Of a DNA stretch of 64,000 nt, positions 16,338 through 24,540 are shown one piece after another. The position numbers were made by a program, and so were the translations under genes. The stretch comes from DATAGF01 sp963813355 (GTDB lineage Bacteria; Actinomycetota; Thermoleophilia; Miltoncostaeales; Miltoncostaeaceae): contig CAWEYS010000029.1 in NCBI GenBank assembly GCA_963813355.1, forward strand, positions 1 to 64,000, given 5' to 3'. The stretch's first letter is position 1. Every line of letters begins with the position of its first letter. The notes under the pieces are model-generated. The model was given only the letters and a program-made list of their open reading frames with translations. It searched no databases and was not told the origin of the DNA.

Positions 16338-16399
16338 GCGGTCTTGAAAACCGCTGCCCGGCGGTCGCCGGGGCGTGGGTTCGAATCCCACCCCCTCCG
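16338..16399 (+). tRNA. tRNA-Ser(UGA), 3' portion only
   Basis: Anticodon stem GCGGT/ACCGC (16338-16342, 16350-16354) encloses CTTGAAA with anticodon TGA. A long variable arm follows with stem CCCGGC/GCCGGG, then the T-arm GTGGG-TTCGAAT-CCCAC (16375-16391), acceptor 3' strand CCCCTCC (16392-16398) and the serine discriminator G at 16399. The matching GGAGGGG and a D-arm should start near 16312, but neither is there: the bases TTGCAGGGAGAACGTCG do not pair. So only the 3' two thirds of a class II tRNA is present. This is what site-specific integration into a tRNA 3' end leaves behind. Confidence 0.65.
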
Positions 16400-16433
16400 C
16401 TCTCCGCGAGGTCACGGGAGTACGATCGCGCGG

Positions 16434-17540
16434 GTGGCGGCGAGCGATCAGCCGAGGATCGTCATCTGCGGGGCGGGGGCCATCGGATCGTCGGTCGCCC
16501 TCTTCCTGGCCCGGCGCGGAGCGCGGGCGCTGGTCGTTGACCGGGTCGGGCCGGGGGCGGCGGCGTCCGGCAAGGCCGCCGGCTTCCTCGCCCTCGACTG
16601 GAACGCGGGCACGCCCCTCGACGAGCTCGCGCGGGCGAGCTTCGGCCTGCACCGCGAGCTGGCCGACGAGCTCGGCGCCGAGCGGCTCGGCTACCGCCCC
16701 ATGGACGCACTCATGACCGCGGCGGCCGACGAGGGCGACCTCGAGCGGTACCGGCGCCTGCCGAGCCCGGACTGGCTCGACGGCAACGTGGTGGCCCACG
16801 AGGTGATCGGCGGCCACGAGACGACCGCCCAGGTGGACCCGCTGAGGTTCACCAGGGCCGCCCTCGAGACGGCGGTCGAGGGCGGGGCCGAGCTGGTCAC
16901 CGGCGTGGTTGACGGACTGGCGTTCGATGGGCCCGACGGCGCGGTCAGCGGCGTCTCGGTTGACGGCGTCGAGCGGCCGGCCGAGGTCGTGGTGCTCGCG
17001 CTGGGGCCGTGGACGAGCGGAGCGCAGCGGTGGCTGGCCCTGCCCCAGGTCTTCGGCAGCAGGAGCGCGAGCATCGTCCTCGCCGCCGAGGCCCCCGCGC
17101 AGGCCGTCTTCAGCGAGTTCATCGGCCGGGACCGGCAGCGGAGCACCATCGAGATGTACCCGCGGGCCGGGGGGGCCGTCTACGTCTCCGGCCACCCCGA
17201 GCCGGGCGCGCTCCCCGACGACCCCTGCGAGATCGTCCCGAGCGAGCGGTCCTGCGAGGAGCTCCACCGCATCGCCGGGGTGCACTCGAGCCGGCTGGGC
17301 GACGCCGACGTCCTGGCGCGCTCGGCCTGCTACCGCCCCCTCACTGTGGACGGCCTCCCCCTGATCGGCCCGGTGCCGGCCGCGCCGGGGGCGTTCCTGG
17401 CCACGGGCCACGCGTCGTGGGGCATCCTCAACGCCCCGGCCACGGGCCGGATGGTGGCCGAGATGATCCTCGACGGCGGCTCGCGCTCGGTTGACGCGAG
17501 CCCGTTCGCGCTCACCCGGCTCCCGGCCGGCCGCATCTGA
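16434..17540 (+). CDS. FAD-dependent oxidoreductase of the D-amino-acid-oxidase/glycine-oxidase (DAO) family
   Basis: About 368 residues from the GTG at 16434. The same frame extends upstream into the tRNA remnant, so that longer reading is rejected. Dinucleotide fold IVICGAGAIGSSVALFLARRG at the start (split over strand, turn and helix), then VVDRVGPGAAASGKAAGFL, an FAD-contact strand VVVLALGPWTSGAQRW near 190, and the C-terminal GHASWGILNAPATGRMVAEMI region typical of FOXRED1/DadA relatives. It should oxidise a secondary or N-methyl amine or amino acid, passing electrons to O2 or another acceptor. It is the first gene after the presumed island border. Confidence 0.85.
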   Translation: MAASDQPRIVICGAGAIGSSVALFLARRGARALVVDRVGPGAAASGKAAGFLALDWNAGTPLDELARASFGLHRELADELGAERLGYRPMDALMTAAADEGDLERYRRLPSPDWLDGNVVAHEVIGGHETTAQVDPLRFTRAALETAVEGGAELVTGVVDGLAFDGPDGAVSGVSVDGVERPAEVVVLALGPWTSGAQRWLALPQVFGSRSASIVLAAEAPAQAVFSEFIGRDRQRSTIEMYPRAGGAVYVSGHPEPGALPDDPCEIVPSERSCEELHRIAGVHSSRLGDADVLARSACYRPLTVDGLPLIGPVPAAPGAFLATGHASWGILNAPATGRMVAEMILDGGSRSVDASPFALTRLPAGRI

Positions 17541-17614
17541 CGAGCGCGGCCGGGACTACCGCTCGACGAGGAGGACCAGGCTCTCCGGCAGGACGCCGTT
17601 GTGGTCCATGGTCG

Positions 17615-17637
17615 GTGGTCGTGGCGGTCAGCATGTC
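17615..17637 (+). repeat. Dispersed repeat, copy F (left half only)
   Basis: GTGGTCGTGGCGGTCAGCAT then GTC matches the left half of copy E in about 20 of 23 positions. The AGACGCCA half is missing. On the minus strand an 18-codon frame (17556-17609) ending PESLVLLVER and a stop looks like the tail of a lost gene. Confidence 0.45.
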
Positions 17638-17722
17638 TACCGCCTCACCTATCCAGTCTTCCCGCGCTTCGAGCTCGAGCAAAGCACCCTGGCCGCGATT
17701 ACGGTCGCGTGATCCTCGAAAA

Positions 17723-17788
17723 GCTAGTGGGCCAGTTTGACGCAGCGCGAGGGAAATCGTCGGGCTAGGGGTCAACTGACCCACTAGC
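17723..17788 (-). terminator. Long inverted repeat downstream of dnaE
   Basis: GCTAGTGGGCCAGTTTGAC (17723-17741) is nearly perfectly complementary to GTCAACTGACCCACTAGC (17771-17788), with about 28 bases between. On the minus strand, downstream of the dnaE stop at 17797, the stem is followed by TTTT (17722-17719), so it can act as a terminator. The arm sequence GTGGGTCAGTT also resembles IS-end sequences, so a short relic element is possible. The stretch 17541-17796 holds only this and repeat copy F. Confidence 0.5.
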
Positions 17789-17796
17789 AGCGCGCG

Positions 17797-20700
17797 CTAC
17801 GCCAGGCACCGCTCCCCGAAGAGGGTCTTGAGCTCGGCCACCAGGCCGTTGTCGCGCGGGTCGACCCGGAACTGCTCGCCCAGGCGGTAGCGGCGCGGCC
17901 CCGCCCCGGTCTCGACCTCCACCACCACCGGCACGTCGCCGCTGTGGTCGGCGAGCAGCCGGCGCAGCTCGCCGAGCGGGGTCGCGGAGAGGCGCGCCAG
18001 CGGCACCCGCACCCGCAGGCGCTCCTCCTCGCCGCCGTCCTCGGGGACGAACGCGCGCACCGTCTGGGCGACGAGCTTCGTCTCGCCCTCCCCCTTCTGG
18101 TCAACCCGCCCGGCCATCACGACCATCGCGTCGGCCAGCAGCAGCTCGCGCGCCTCGGCCAGGACGGCCGGCACCACGACGACCTCGACCGACCCCTCGA
18201 GGTCGTCCAGGCGTACGAACATCATCGGCTCGCCGCGCCGGGTGGTGATGTTCTTGACCGCCCCGACGAGCCCGCCGACGGTGACCGCCTCGCCGTCGGC
18301 GCGGTCAACCAGCTCGCCGACGCCGCAGGTGACGACCCGGGCGAGCTGGCGGCGGCAGTCGTTGAGGGGGTGGCTGGAGACGTAGAGGCCGAGGGCCTCC
18401 TTCTCCGCCCCCAGCAGCTCGTCGCGGGGCATCTCGGCCGCCGAGATCGGCGGGTCGAGCTCGACGACCATCGGGTCACCCCCTCCGACCGCGCCGAACA
18501 GCGACTCCTGGCCGGCCGCGAGGTCGAGCCGGCGGCGGGCCGCCTGGCCCATCGCCGCGGGCAGGGACTCCAGCATCCCGCGCCGCGTCGCCCCGGTGGA
18601 GTCGAGGGCCCCGCCGCGGATGAGGCTCTCGAGCGCGCGCTTGTTGACCTGGGCCTGGTCAACCCGGCGGCAGAAGTCCCAGATCGACTCGAACGGCCCC
18701 TCGGCGTCGCGGGCCGCGAGGATCGCGGCGACGGCGTTCTCCCCCACCCCCTTCACGGCCGTCAGGCCGAACCTGATTTCCCTCGGAAATCCGGGCATCT
18801 CCCCCGGGCCCGTGACCGCGAAGTCGGGGCCGCTGACGTTGACGTCGGGCGGCAGCACGGCCAGGTCCATCTCGGCGCAGGCGGCGACGTAGAACGGCAC
18901 CCGGTCCTTCGTGTCCATGACCGAGCTGAGCAGCGAGGCCATGTACTCGGCCGGGTGGTTCGCCTTGAGGTAGGCGGTGCGGTAGGCGAGCAGCGCGTAG
19001 CAGGCGGCATGGCTCTTGTTGAACGAGTAGTCGCCGGCGGCCTCGCAGAGGCTCCACAGGCGCCCGGCGACCCTGGGGTCGGTGCCGCTGGCGAGACAGC
19101 CTTCGACGAACTCGTCCTTGAGGGACGCCATCAGGACCTTGTCCTTCTTGCCCACCGCCTTGCGCAGGTCGTCGGCGCGGGCCGGGGTGAACCCGGCGAT
19201 CTCCCGCGAGATCGCCATCAGCTGCTCCTGATAGACCGCCACGCCGTAGCTCGGGCCGGTGATCGCCTCCAGGCGCGGGTCCTCGAAGGTCACGCGCTCC
19301 GGGTCGCGCTTGTTGCGCGCGTAGGTGCTGATGAAGGCCATCGGGCCGGGGCGGTAGAGCGCGACCAGGGCGATCAGGTCGGCGAACTCGGTGGGGCGCA
19401 CCTCGCGCAGCGCCTCGCGCATCCCGCTCGACTCGAACTGGAAGACGCCGATCGCCTCGCCGCGGGCGAGCATGGCGTAGGTGCCCGCGTCGTCGAGGGG
19501 GACCGTCTCGATGTCGATCTCCTCGCCGCTGCGCCGCTCGATCAGCGCGAGGCACCCCTGGATCACGTCCAGGTTGCGCAGGCCGAGGAAGTCCATCTTC
19601 AGCAGGCCGAGGCTCTCGACGTCGTGGTCGGGGACCTGCGTGACCACGTTGCCGTCGTCGTCCAGGCGCACCGGCAGGTAGTCGGTGATGTCGCCCGGCG
19701 CGATGACGACGCCGGCGGCGTGCACGCCCTCGTTGCGCACCAGGCCCTCGAGCGGCCGGGCGGTGTCGATGATCTCCTTGGCCACCGGGTCCTCGGCGTA
19801 GGCCTGGGCCAGCTCGGTCCCCGGCTTCATGGCGTCCTCGAGCCGGATCCCGATCGGCCGCTCGGGCACCAGCTTGGCGATGCGGTCAACCTGGCCGTAG
19901 CTGTGGCCGAGCACGCGCCCGGCGTCGCGCACGACCGCCCGGGCCAGGAGCTTGCCGAACGTGCCGATGCGGGCCACGGCCGACGATCCGTACTTGTCGG
20001 TCACGTACTGCACCACCCGGTCGCGGCCGGCCACCGAGAAGTCGGTGTCGATGTCGGGCATGCTCTTGCGCCCCGGGTTGAGGAAGCGCTCGAACAGGAG
20101 CCCGTGGGCCAGCGGGTCGAGGTCGACGATCCGGAGCGCGTAGGCCACCAGCGAGCCGGCCGCCGAGCCGCGCCCGGGGCCGACCGCGACCCCGTTCTCG
20201 CGCGCCCAGCGCATGTAGTCCCAGACGATCAGGAAGTAGCTGGCGAAGCCCATCTCGCCGATCACGCCCAGCTCGAAGCGCAGGCGCTCCTCCGCGCCGG
20301 CCGGCGGGCCGTCCGGGTACCGGGCGGCCAGGCCCTCGCGGCAGAGGCGCTCCAGGAAGGCGTCGGCGCTCTCGCCGCCGGGGACCGGGAAGCGCGGGAG
20401 CTTGACGTCCCCGAGGGGCAGCCGGAGGGCCGAGCAGCGCTCGGCGACCTCCACGGAAACGGGGATCGCGTCGAGGAAGTCGGGGAGCGAGGCCGCCATC
20501 TCGGCGCCCGTCTTGAGGAAGAACTCCTTGGTGTCGAAGCGGAAGCGGCTCGGGTTGCTCAGCACGTCGCGGGTCTGGATCGCCAGCAGCGCCTCGTGGG
20601 CGTCGGCGTCCTCGCGGCAGGGGTAGTGGGCGTCGCAGGTGGCCACGAGCGGCAGGCCGGCGTCGGCGGCCAGCCGCCGCAGGCCCGCGTTGATCGCGGT

Positions 20701-21255
20701 CTGGGACTCGAGCCCCCCGTGCTGGATCTCGACGTACACGTCGTCGGGGCCGAAGATCTGGGCCAGCGCGTCGAGCTCCGCGCGGGCGGCCGCGGCGTCG
20801 TCCTTCTCGACCGCCTCGCAGACCACCCCCGACAGGCAGCCGGACAGCGCGATGATGCCGTCGGCGTGCCGGGCCATGAGCTCGTGCGAGATGCGCGGCT
20901 TGCGGTGGTACCCCTCCAGGTACCCCGCCGAGCAGAGCCGGATGAGGTTGTAGTAGCCCTCGGTCGTCTCGGCGAGCAGCGTGAGGTGGTTGCGCCGCTC
21001 GCGCGACGGCCGCGCCGCGTGGTCCGGGACGACGTAGGCCTCGAGCCCGACGACCGGCGTGATCCCGCGCGCGGTCGCCTTGCGGTAGAGCTCGACCGCC
21101 CCGCTCATCACGCCGTGGTCGGTGAGGGCGACCGCCGGCTGGCCCATCTCCTCGACCCGGTCGAGCAGCCGCTCGATGCGGCACGCGCCGTCGAGGACGG
21201 AGTAGTCGGAGTGGACGTGGAGGTGGGCGAAGGGCGGGGTCGGGGGCGCCGTCAT
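17797..21255 (-). CDS. dnaE: DNA polymerase III alpha subunit (replicative polymerase)
   Basis: 1152 residues, normal for DnaE1. The PHP domain begins at once (FAHLHVHSDYSVLDGACRIE, residues 9-28). The polymerase core has GPGRGSAAGSLVAYAL near 360 and the catalytic pair in PDIDTDFS near 400. A helix-hairpin-helix (LTAVKGVGENAVAAIL) is near 835, and the OB-fold (VTVGGLVGAVKNITTRRGEP) near 995. It catalyses chromosomal DNA synthesis in the replisome. It is monocistronic here, with a strong inverted repeat after the stop. Long plus-strand open frames across the same DNA are codon-bias shadows. Confidence 0.97.
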   Translation of the reverse strand: MTAPPTPPFAHLHVHSDYSVLDGACRIERLLDRVEEMGQPAVALTDHGVMSGAVELYRKATARGITPVVGLEAYVVPDHAARPSRERRNHLTLLAETTEGYYNLIRLCSAGYLEGYHRKPRISHELMARHADGIIALSGCLSGVVCEAVEKDDAAAARAELDALAQIFGPDDVYVEIQHGGLESQTAINAGLRRLAADAGLPLVATCDAHYPCREDADAHEALLAIQTRDVLSNPSRFRFDTKEFFLKTGAEMAASLPDFLDAIPVSVEVAERCSALRLPLGDVKLPRFPVPGGESADAFLERLCREGLAARYPDGPPAGAEERLRFELGVIGEMGFASYFLIVWDYMRWARENGVAVGPGRGSAAGSLVAYALRIVDLDPLAHGLLFERFLNPGRKSMPDIDTDFSVAGRDRVVQYVTDKYGSSAVARIGTFGKLLARAVVRDAGRVLGHSYGQVDRIAKLVPERPIGIRLEDAMKPGTELAQAYAEDPVAKEIIDTARPLEGLVRNEGVHAAGVVIAPGDITDYLPVRLDDDGNVVTQVPDHDVESLGLLKMDFLGLRNLDVIQGCLALIERRSGEEIDIETVPLDDAGTYAMLARGEAIGVFQFESSGMREALREVRPTEFADLIALVALYRPGPMAFISTYARNKRDPERVTFEDPRLEAITGPSYGVAVYQEQLMAISREIAGFTPARADDLRKAVGKKDKVLMASLKDEFVEGCLASGTDPRVAGRLWSLCEAAGDYSFNKSHAACYALLAYRTAYLKANHPAEYMASLLSSVMDTKDRVPFYVAACAEMDLAVLPPDVNVSGPDFAVTGPGEMPGFPREIRFGLTAVKGVGENAVAAILAARDAEGPFESIWDFCRRVDQAQVNKRALESLIRGGALDSTGATRRGMLESLPAAMGQAARRRLDLAAGQESLFGAVGGGDPMVVELDPPISAAEMPRDELLGAEKEALGLYVSSHPLNDCRRQLARVVTCGVGELVDRADGEAVTVGGLVGAVKNITTRRGEPMMFVRLDDLEGSVEVVVVPAVLAEARELLLADAMVVMAGRVDQKGEGETKLVAQTVRAFVPEDGGEEERLRVRVPLARLSATPLGELRRLLADHSGDVPVVVEVETGAGPRRYRLGEQFRVDPRDNGLVAELKTLFGERCLA

Positions 21256-21377
21256 CGGACGCTGAGGCTACCCGCGGACACGGGGCCCGACAAGGGAGCG
21301 TTCACGCTAGATGCGGGGGTTCCGGCCGGCGCCGGGCGCTATACCTAGCGCACCCGCCCCGGGCCGGCCGCGCCCGC

Positions 21378-21460
21378 CGCCGTCTCGCGCTGCGAGCCCG
21401 CCGTTTCGCGTGACGATCCGGCCGTTTCGCGCTCCGATCCGGGGCTTTCGCGCGGAGGCG
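21378..21460 (+). repeat. Four imperfect 21-bp tandem repeats
   Basis: Units start at 21378, 21399, 21420 and 21441 with consensus GGCCGTTTCGCGCTNCGATCC; the last is partial. They lie between divergent dnaE and the SnoaL-like gene at 21510, 50 bases before its start. A period of two helical turns suits cooperative protein binding, but no protein can be named. Confidence 0.6.
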
Positions 21461-21509
21461 CGGCGGTCGTACGCTCGCGCCGCCCGGCATCCTGAGATCT
21501 GGGGGGAAC

Positions 21510-21929
21510 ATGACCGCCATCGAGACGGCCACCCGACTGCTCGAGGCCTTCAACGACGGCGACTGGGACGCGTTCCTCGCCGGCGTGACGGACGACGTCG
21601 TCTACGTCGAGTCAGGGACCGGCAGGCGCATCGAGGGCGCCGACAACTACCTCGCCCTCTGCCAGGGCTGGCGCGCGGCCCTCCCGGACGTCAGCGGGAC
21701 CGTGCACCGCTCGCTCGAGGGGGGCGGGGTGGTGGCGCAGGAGGTGACCTGGACCGGGACCCACGACGGCCCGCTCCCCACGCCCAGCGGGGACATCCCG
21801 GCCACGGGGCGGGCGGTGAGCGTCGACGCGACGCTCTGGATCGAGACCCGCGGCGACGCGGTCGCCGAGGTGCACCACCACCTCGACGTCATGGCCCTCA
21901 TGGCACAGATCGAGGGGATGCACGACTAG
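21510..21929 (+). CDS. SnoaL-like / NTF2-fold ester-cyclase family protein
   Basis: 139 residues with a GGGGGG ribosome site nine bases before the ATG. Helix TATRLLEAFNDGDWDAFLAG, strand VVYVESGTGRRIEG, the family-typical GWRAALPDVSGTVHRSLEGG and a final VAEVHHHLDVMALMAQIEG place it in the SnoaL-like ester-cyclase group. It ends 31 bases inside the convergent thioesterase gene. Its role is unknown. It lies beside, not within, the amino-acid catabolism operon, and the 21-bp repeats upstream may control it. Confidence 0.8.
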   Translation: MTAIETATRLLEAFNDGDWDAFLAGVTDDVVYVESGTGRRIEGADNYLALCQGWRAALPDVSGTVHRSLEGGGVVAQEVTWTGTHDGPLPTPSGDIPATGRAVSVDATLWIETRGDAVAEVHHHLDVMALMAQIEGMHD

Positions 21930-22362
21930 GCGTCGCCAGCGGCACCCCGTTCCCCGACGACCCGCGACCTCGCTCGTGGAGCCTGGCGGGGACCGCTACG
22001 CCGTCCTCGGCGGTGACCATGGTGAAGACGGCCCGGCAGACATCGCGGGTCTGCTTCAGCGCGGGGTCCTCCGCGCGCGCCGACAGCTCCACGCGTAGCG
22101 AGGAGGTCCCCACCTCCGCGAGGCGCGCGGTCACGTGGCAGACCTCGCCCGCGTGGATGGGGCCCGACCAGACGCAGTCGTCGACCGCCTTGAAGTAGAC
22201 GGTCTGGCCGGCCTCGACCGCCCGCGTCGCCACCACCCAGGCGGCCATGTCCATCCAGCTCATCATGTGGCCGCCGTGCATGACGCCGAGCGTGTTCGAC
22301 TGGGCCGGCATCACGAGGATCGACAGGACGTAGGGCTCGGCGGCCGGCAGCGGATCAGTCAT
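21898..22362 (-). CDS. Acyl-CoA thioesterase, hotdog fold
   Basis: 154 residues. The hotdog helix and active-site loop appear as TLGVMHGGHMMSWMDMAAWV (residues 24-43), as in YciA/BACH-type thioesterases, followed by VDDCVWSGPIHAGEVCHVTARL. The last 25 residues are basic and disordered. Its start lies eight bases inside the acyl-CoA dehydrogenase gene, making it the last gene of a four-gene coupled operon. It would release acids from acyl-CoA and so recover CoA from stalled catabolic intermediates. The substrate is inferred from context only. Confidence 0.85.
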   Translation of the reverse strand: MTDPLPAAEPYVLSILVMPAQSNTLGVMHGGHMMSWMDMAAWVVATRAVEAGQTVYFKAVDDCVWSGPIHAGEVCHVTARLAEVGTSSLRVELSARAEDPALKQTRDVCRAVFTMVTAEDGVAVPARLHERGRGSSGNGVPLATPSRASPRSVP

Positions 22363-23497
22363 GGGCGCCGATCGCGCGCGCGATCACCATCTTCTGCACC
22401 TCCGAGGTCCCCTCGCCGATCTCCAGGATCTTGGCGTCGCGGTAGAGGCGGGCGATGGGGCTCTCCTCCATCCAGCCGTAGCCCCCGTGGATGTGGAGGC
22501 TGCGCTCCGCCACGGTCTGGGCCAGCCGGCCGGCGGTGAGCTTCGCCATGGCGGCGAGCTTCGTGACCGGGCCTCCGGCGTCCTTGGCCCGGGCGACGGC
22601 GTAGAGCAGGCTGCGGGCCGCCGCGATCTCGGTCGCCATCTCGGCGAGCTGGAACTGGATTGCCTGGAAGCCCACGATGCTGCGCCCGAACTGGCGCCGG
22701 TCGCGCGCGTGCCCGAGGGCGAGCTCGAAGGCCCCCTGCGCGAGCCCCACGCCGATCGCGGAGATGGCGATGCGGCCGCCGTCGAGCGCCCCGAGCACCT
22801 GGCGCATGCCGGCGCCCGGCGGCCCCAGCCGCGCCTCGGGGCCGAGCTCGACGCCGTCGAGGTGCACCGGCCGGGTGTCCGAGGCGCGCCATCCGATCTT
22901 CCTCAGCGGCGGGCCGGGCCGGTACCCGGGCGCGTCGGCGGGGACGATGAACAGGCTGACGCCGCCGTCGTCCTCGCGGGCGGTGACCGTGCAGCACGCC
23001 GTGATGTCCGTGCCCGAGCTGGTGATGAACATCTTCTCGCCGTCGAGCGTCCAGCCGCCGTCCGGGCGGGCGGCGGCCCGGGTGCGGCAGGCCCCGGCGT
23101 CAGAGCCCGCCTCCGGCTCGGTGAGCCCGATCGCGCCGAGCCGCCGGCCGGCCGCCAGGTCGGGCACCCAGCGCCGCCTCTGCCGCTCGTCGCCGTGCTG
23201 CACGATCGGCATCGTCCCGAGGCCCGTGTGGGCGGCGACGGTGATCGCCACGCTCGAGTCGACGCGGGCCAGCTCCTCGATCGCGACCGTGTAGGACAGC
23301 GTGTCGAGGCCCGCGCCGCCCAGCTCCTCGGGCACGATCATCCCCATCAGGCCGAGCCCGCCGAGCGTGGCGATGATCTCGTAGGGGAAGCGGGCCTCGC
23401 GGTCGAGCCGCTCGGCGACCGGCCCGATCTCGCGCTCGGCGACGTCGCGCACCGTCGCGCGCAGCTCGACCTGCTCGCGGGTGAGCCCCTCGTTCAC
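22355..23497 (-). CDS. Acyl-CoA dehydrogenase
   Basis: 380 residues from the GTG at 23497 (GTGA overlap with the upstream gene). The three ACAD domains are complete. The middle domain contains IGLTEPEAGSDAGACRT near 132 and EKMFITSSGTDIT near 160. The C-terminal helices contain RRQFGRSIVGFQAIQFQLAE near 275 and LHIHGGYGWMEESPIARLYRD near 340, then KILEIGEGTSEVQKMVIAR. The catalytic Glu sits in the YRDAKILEIGEGT segment, as in short-chain and branched-chain enzymes. It oxidises acyl-CoA to enoyl-CoA with FAD, and its operon partners make branched or aryl acyl-CoA from amino acids, so a branched-chain type enzyme is the likely identity. Confidence 0.92.
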   Translation of the reverse strand: MNEGLTREQVELRATVRDVAEREIGPVAERLDREARFPYEIIATLGGLGLMGMIVPEELGGAGLDTLSYTVAIEELARVDSSVAITVAAHTGLGTMPIVQHGDERQRRRWVPDLAAGRRLGAIGLTEPEAGSDAGACRTRAAARPDGGWTLDGEKMFITSSGTDITACCTVTAREDDGGVSLFIVPADAPGYRPGPPLRKIGWRASDTRPVHLDGVELGPEARLGPPGAGMRQVLGALDGGRIAISAIGVGLAQGAFELALGHARDRRQFGRSIVGFQAIQFQLAEMATEIAAARSLLYAVARAKDAGGPVTKLAAMAKLTAGRLAQTVAERSLHIHGGYGWMEESPIARLYRDAKILEIGEGTSEVQKMVIARAIGAHD

Positions 23498-24540
23498 GAC
23501 GCCCCCACCAGCTCGGCGCGGGCGCGGCGGAGGGCGGCGTCCAGCGGCGTCCCCCCGTCCGCCCGGGCCTCCCCGATCAGCTCGCGCACCGCGGCGCCGA
23601 TGCCCTCGACGCGCTCGCCGACCCTCTCGGCGTCCCAGCCGTTCAGCTGCTCGGCGACGGCGATCAGGCCTCCCGCGTTGGCGACGAAGTCCGGGACGTA
23701 GCCGATCCCGCGCGCCGCGAGGAGGCCGGCGACGCCGTCGTGGGAGAGCTGGTTGTTCGCGGCGCCCACGACCCAGCGGCAGCGCAGGGTCGGGACCGTC
23801 TCGGGGCGCAGGACTCCGCCCATCGCGCAGGGGACGAGCACGTCGCACGGGTGCGCGATGGCCGCCTCGGGTGCCAGCGCGGCCGCGCCGGTCCGGGCGG
23901 CGGCCGCGTCGGCGCGCGCCGGGTCGGCGTCGCTGATCCACAGCCGCGCGCCCTCGGCCGCGAGCAGGTCGGCGACCGCGCCGCCCACCTTGCCCACCCC
24001 CTGCACGACGACGCGGGCGCCGCGCACGTCGTCGCGGCCCGTCTCCGCCTCCCAGGCCGCCCGGATGGCGGCGACGACCCCGCGGGCCGTGAGCGGCGAG
24101 GGGTCGCCGTCCCAGCCGCCCGCGTCGGCGAGCCCGAGCACGTACGGGGTGTGCCGCCGCAGCGCGGCCATGTCGGCGACCGTCGTGCCGACGTCCTCGG
24201 CGGTGTAGTACGAGCCCCCGAACAGGTCGATCACCCCGGCGTAGGCGCGCCAGAGGGCGGCGCAGCGCAGGCGGCGCGGATCGCCCGCGATGACCGCCTT
24301 CCCGCCGCCCACCGGCAGGCCGGCGGCGGCCGCCTTCAGCGCCATCGCGTCGGCGAGGCGCAGGGCGTCGATCGCGGCGCAGGCGCCGCTCGCGTAGGCG
24401 TGGAATCGGGTGCCGCCCACCGCGGGCCCGCGCGCGGTGGTGCGCACGGCGACGACGGCCGTCAGCCCCGTGTCGTCGTCGACCGCGTGGACCACCCTCT
24501 CGAAGGCGCCGACCGCCGCGTCGTCCACCACGCGCATCAT
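23494..24540 (-). CDS. Amino-acid dehydrogenase of the Leu/Phe/Val dehydrogenase family
   Basis: 348 residues. The ATG at 24540 overlaps the iorAB stop (ATGA). The catalytic domain has GPAVGGTRFHAYASGACAAI near residue 38 and GLPVGGGKAVIAGDP near 74 with the catalytic lysine. A tyrosine-rich stretch SYYTAEDVGTTVADM follows near 110, and the NAD domain motif GVGKVGGAVADLL near 188. It deaminates a branched-chain or aromatic amino acid to the 2-oxo acid, producing NH3 and NADH. Immediately upstream is the fused 2-oxoacid:ferredoxin oxidoreductase that would take this product. Which amino acid is preferred cannot be read from the sequence. Confidence 0.88.
   Translation of the reverse strand: MMRVVDDAAVGAFERVVHAVDDDTGLTAVVAVRTTARGPAVGGTRFHAYASGACAAIDALRLADAMALKAAAAGLPVGGGKAVIAGDPRRLRCAALWRAYAGVIDLFGGSYYTAEDVGTTVADMAALRRHTPYVLGLADAGGWDGDPSPLTARGVVAAIRAAWEAETGRDDVRGARVVVQGVGKVGGAVADLLAAEGARLWISDADPARADAAAARTGAAALAPEAAIAHPCDVLVPCAMGGVLRPETVPTLRCRWVVGAANNQLSHDGVAGLLAARGIGYVPDFVANAGGLIAVAEQLNGWDAERVGERVEGIGAAVRELIGEARADGGTPLDAALRRARAELVGAS

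Noticed and set aside
17944..21348. 1134-codon plus-strand open frame opposite dnaE
   Set aside because: It is an exact antisense shadow of dnaE. The composition is rich in Arg, Gly, Val and His with no domain, as expected opposite GC-biased codons.
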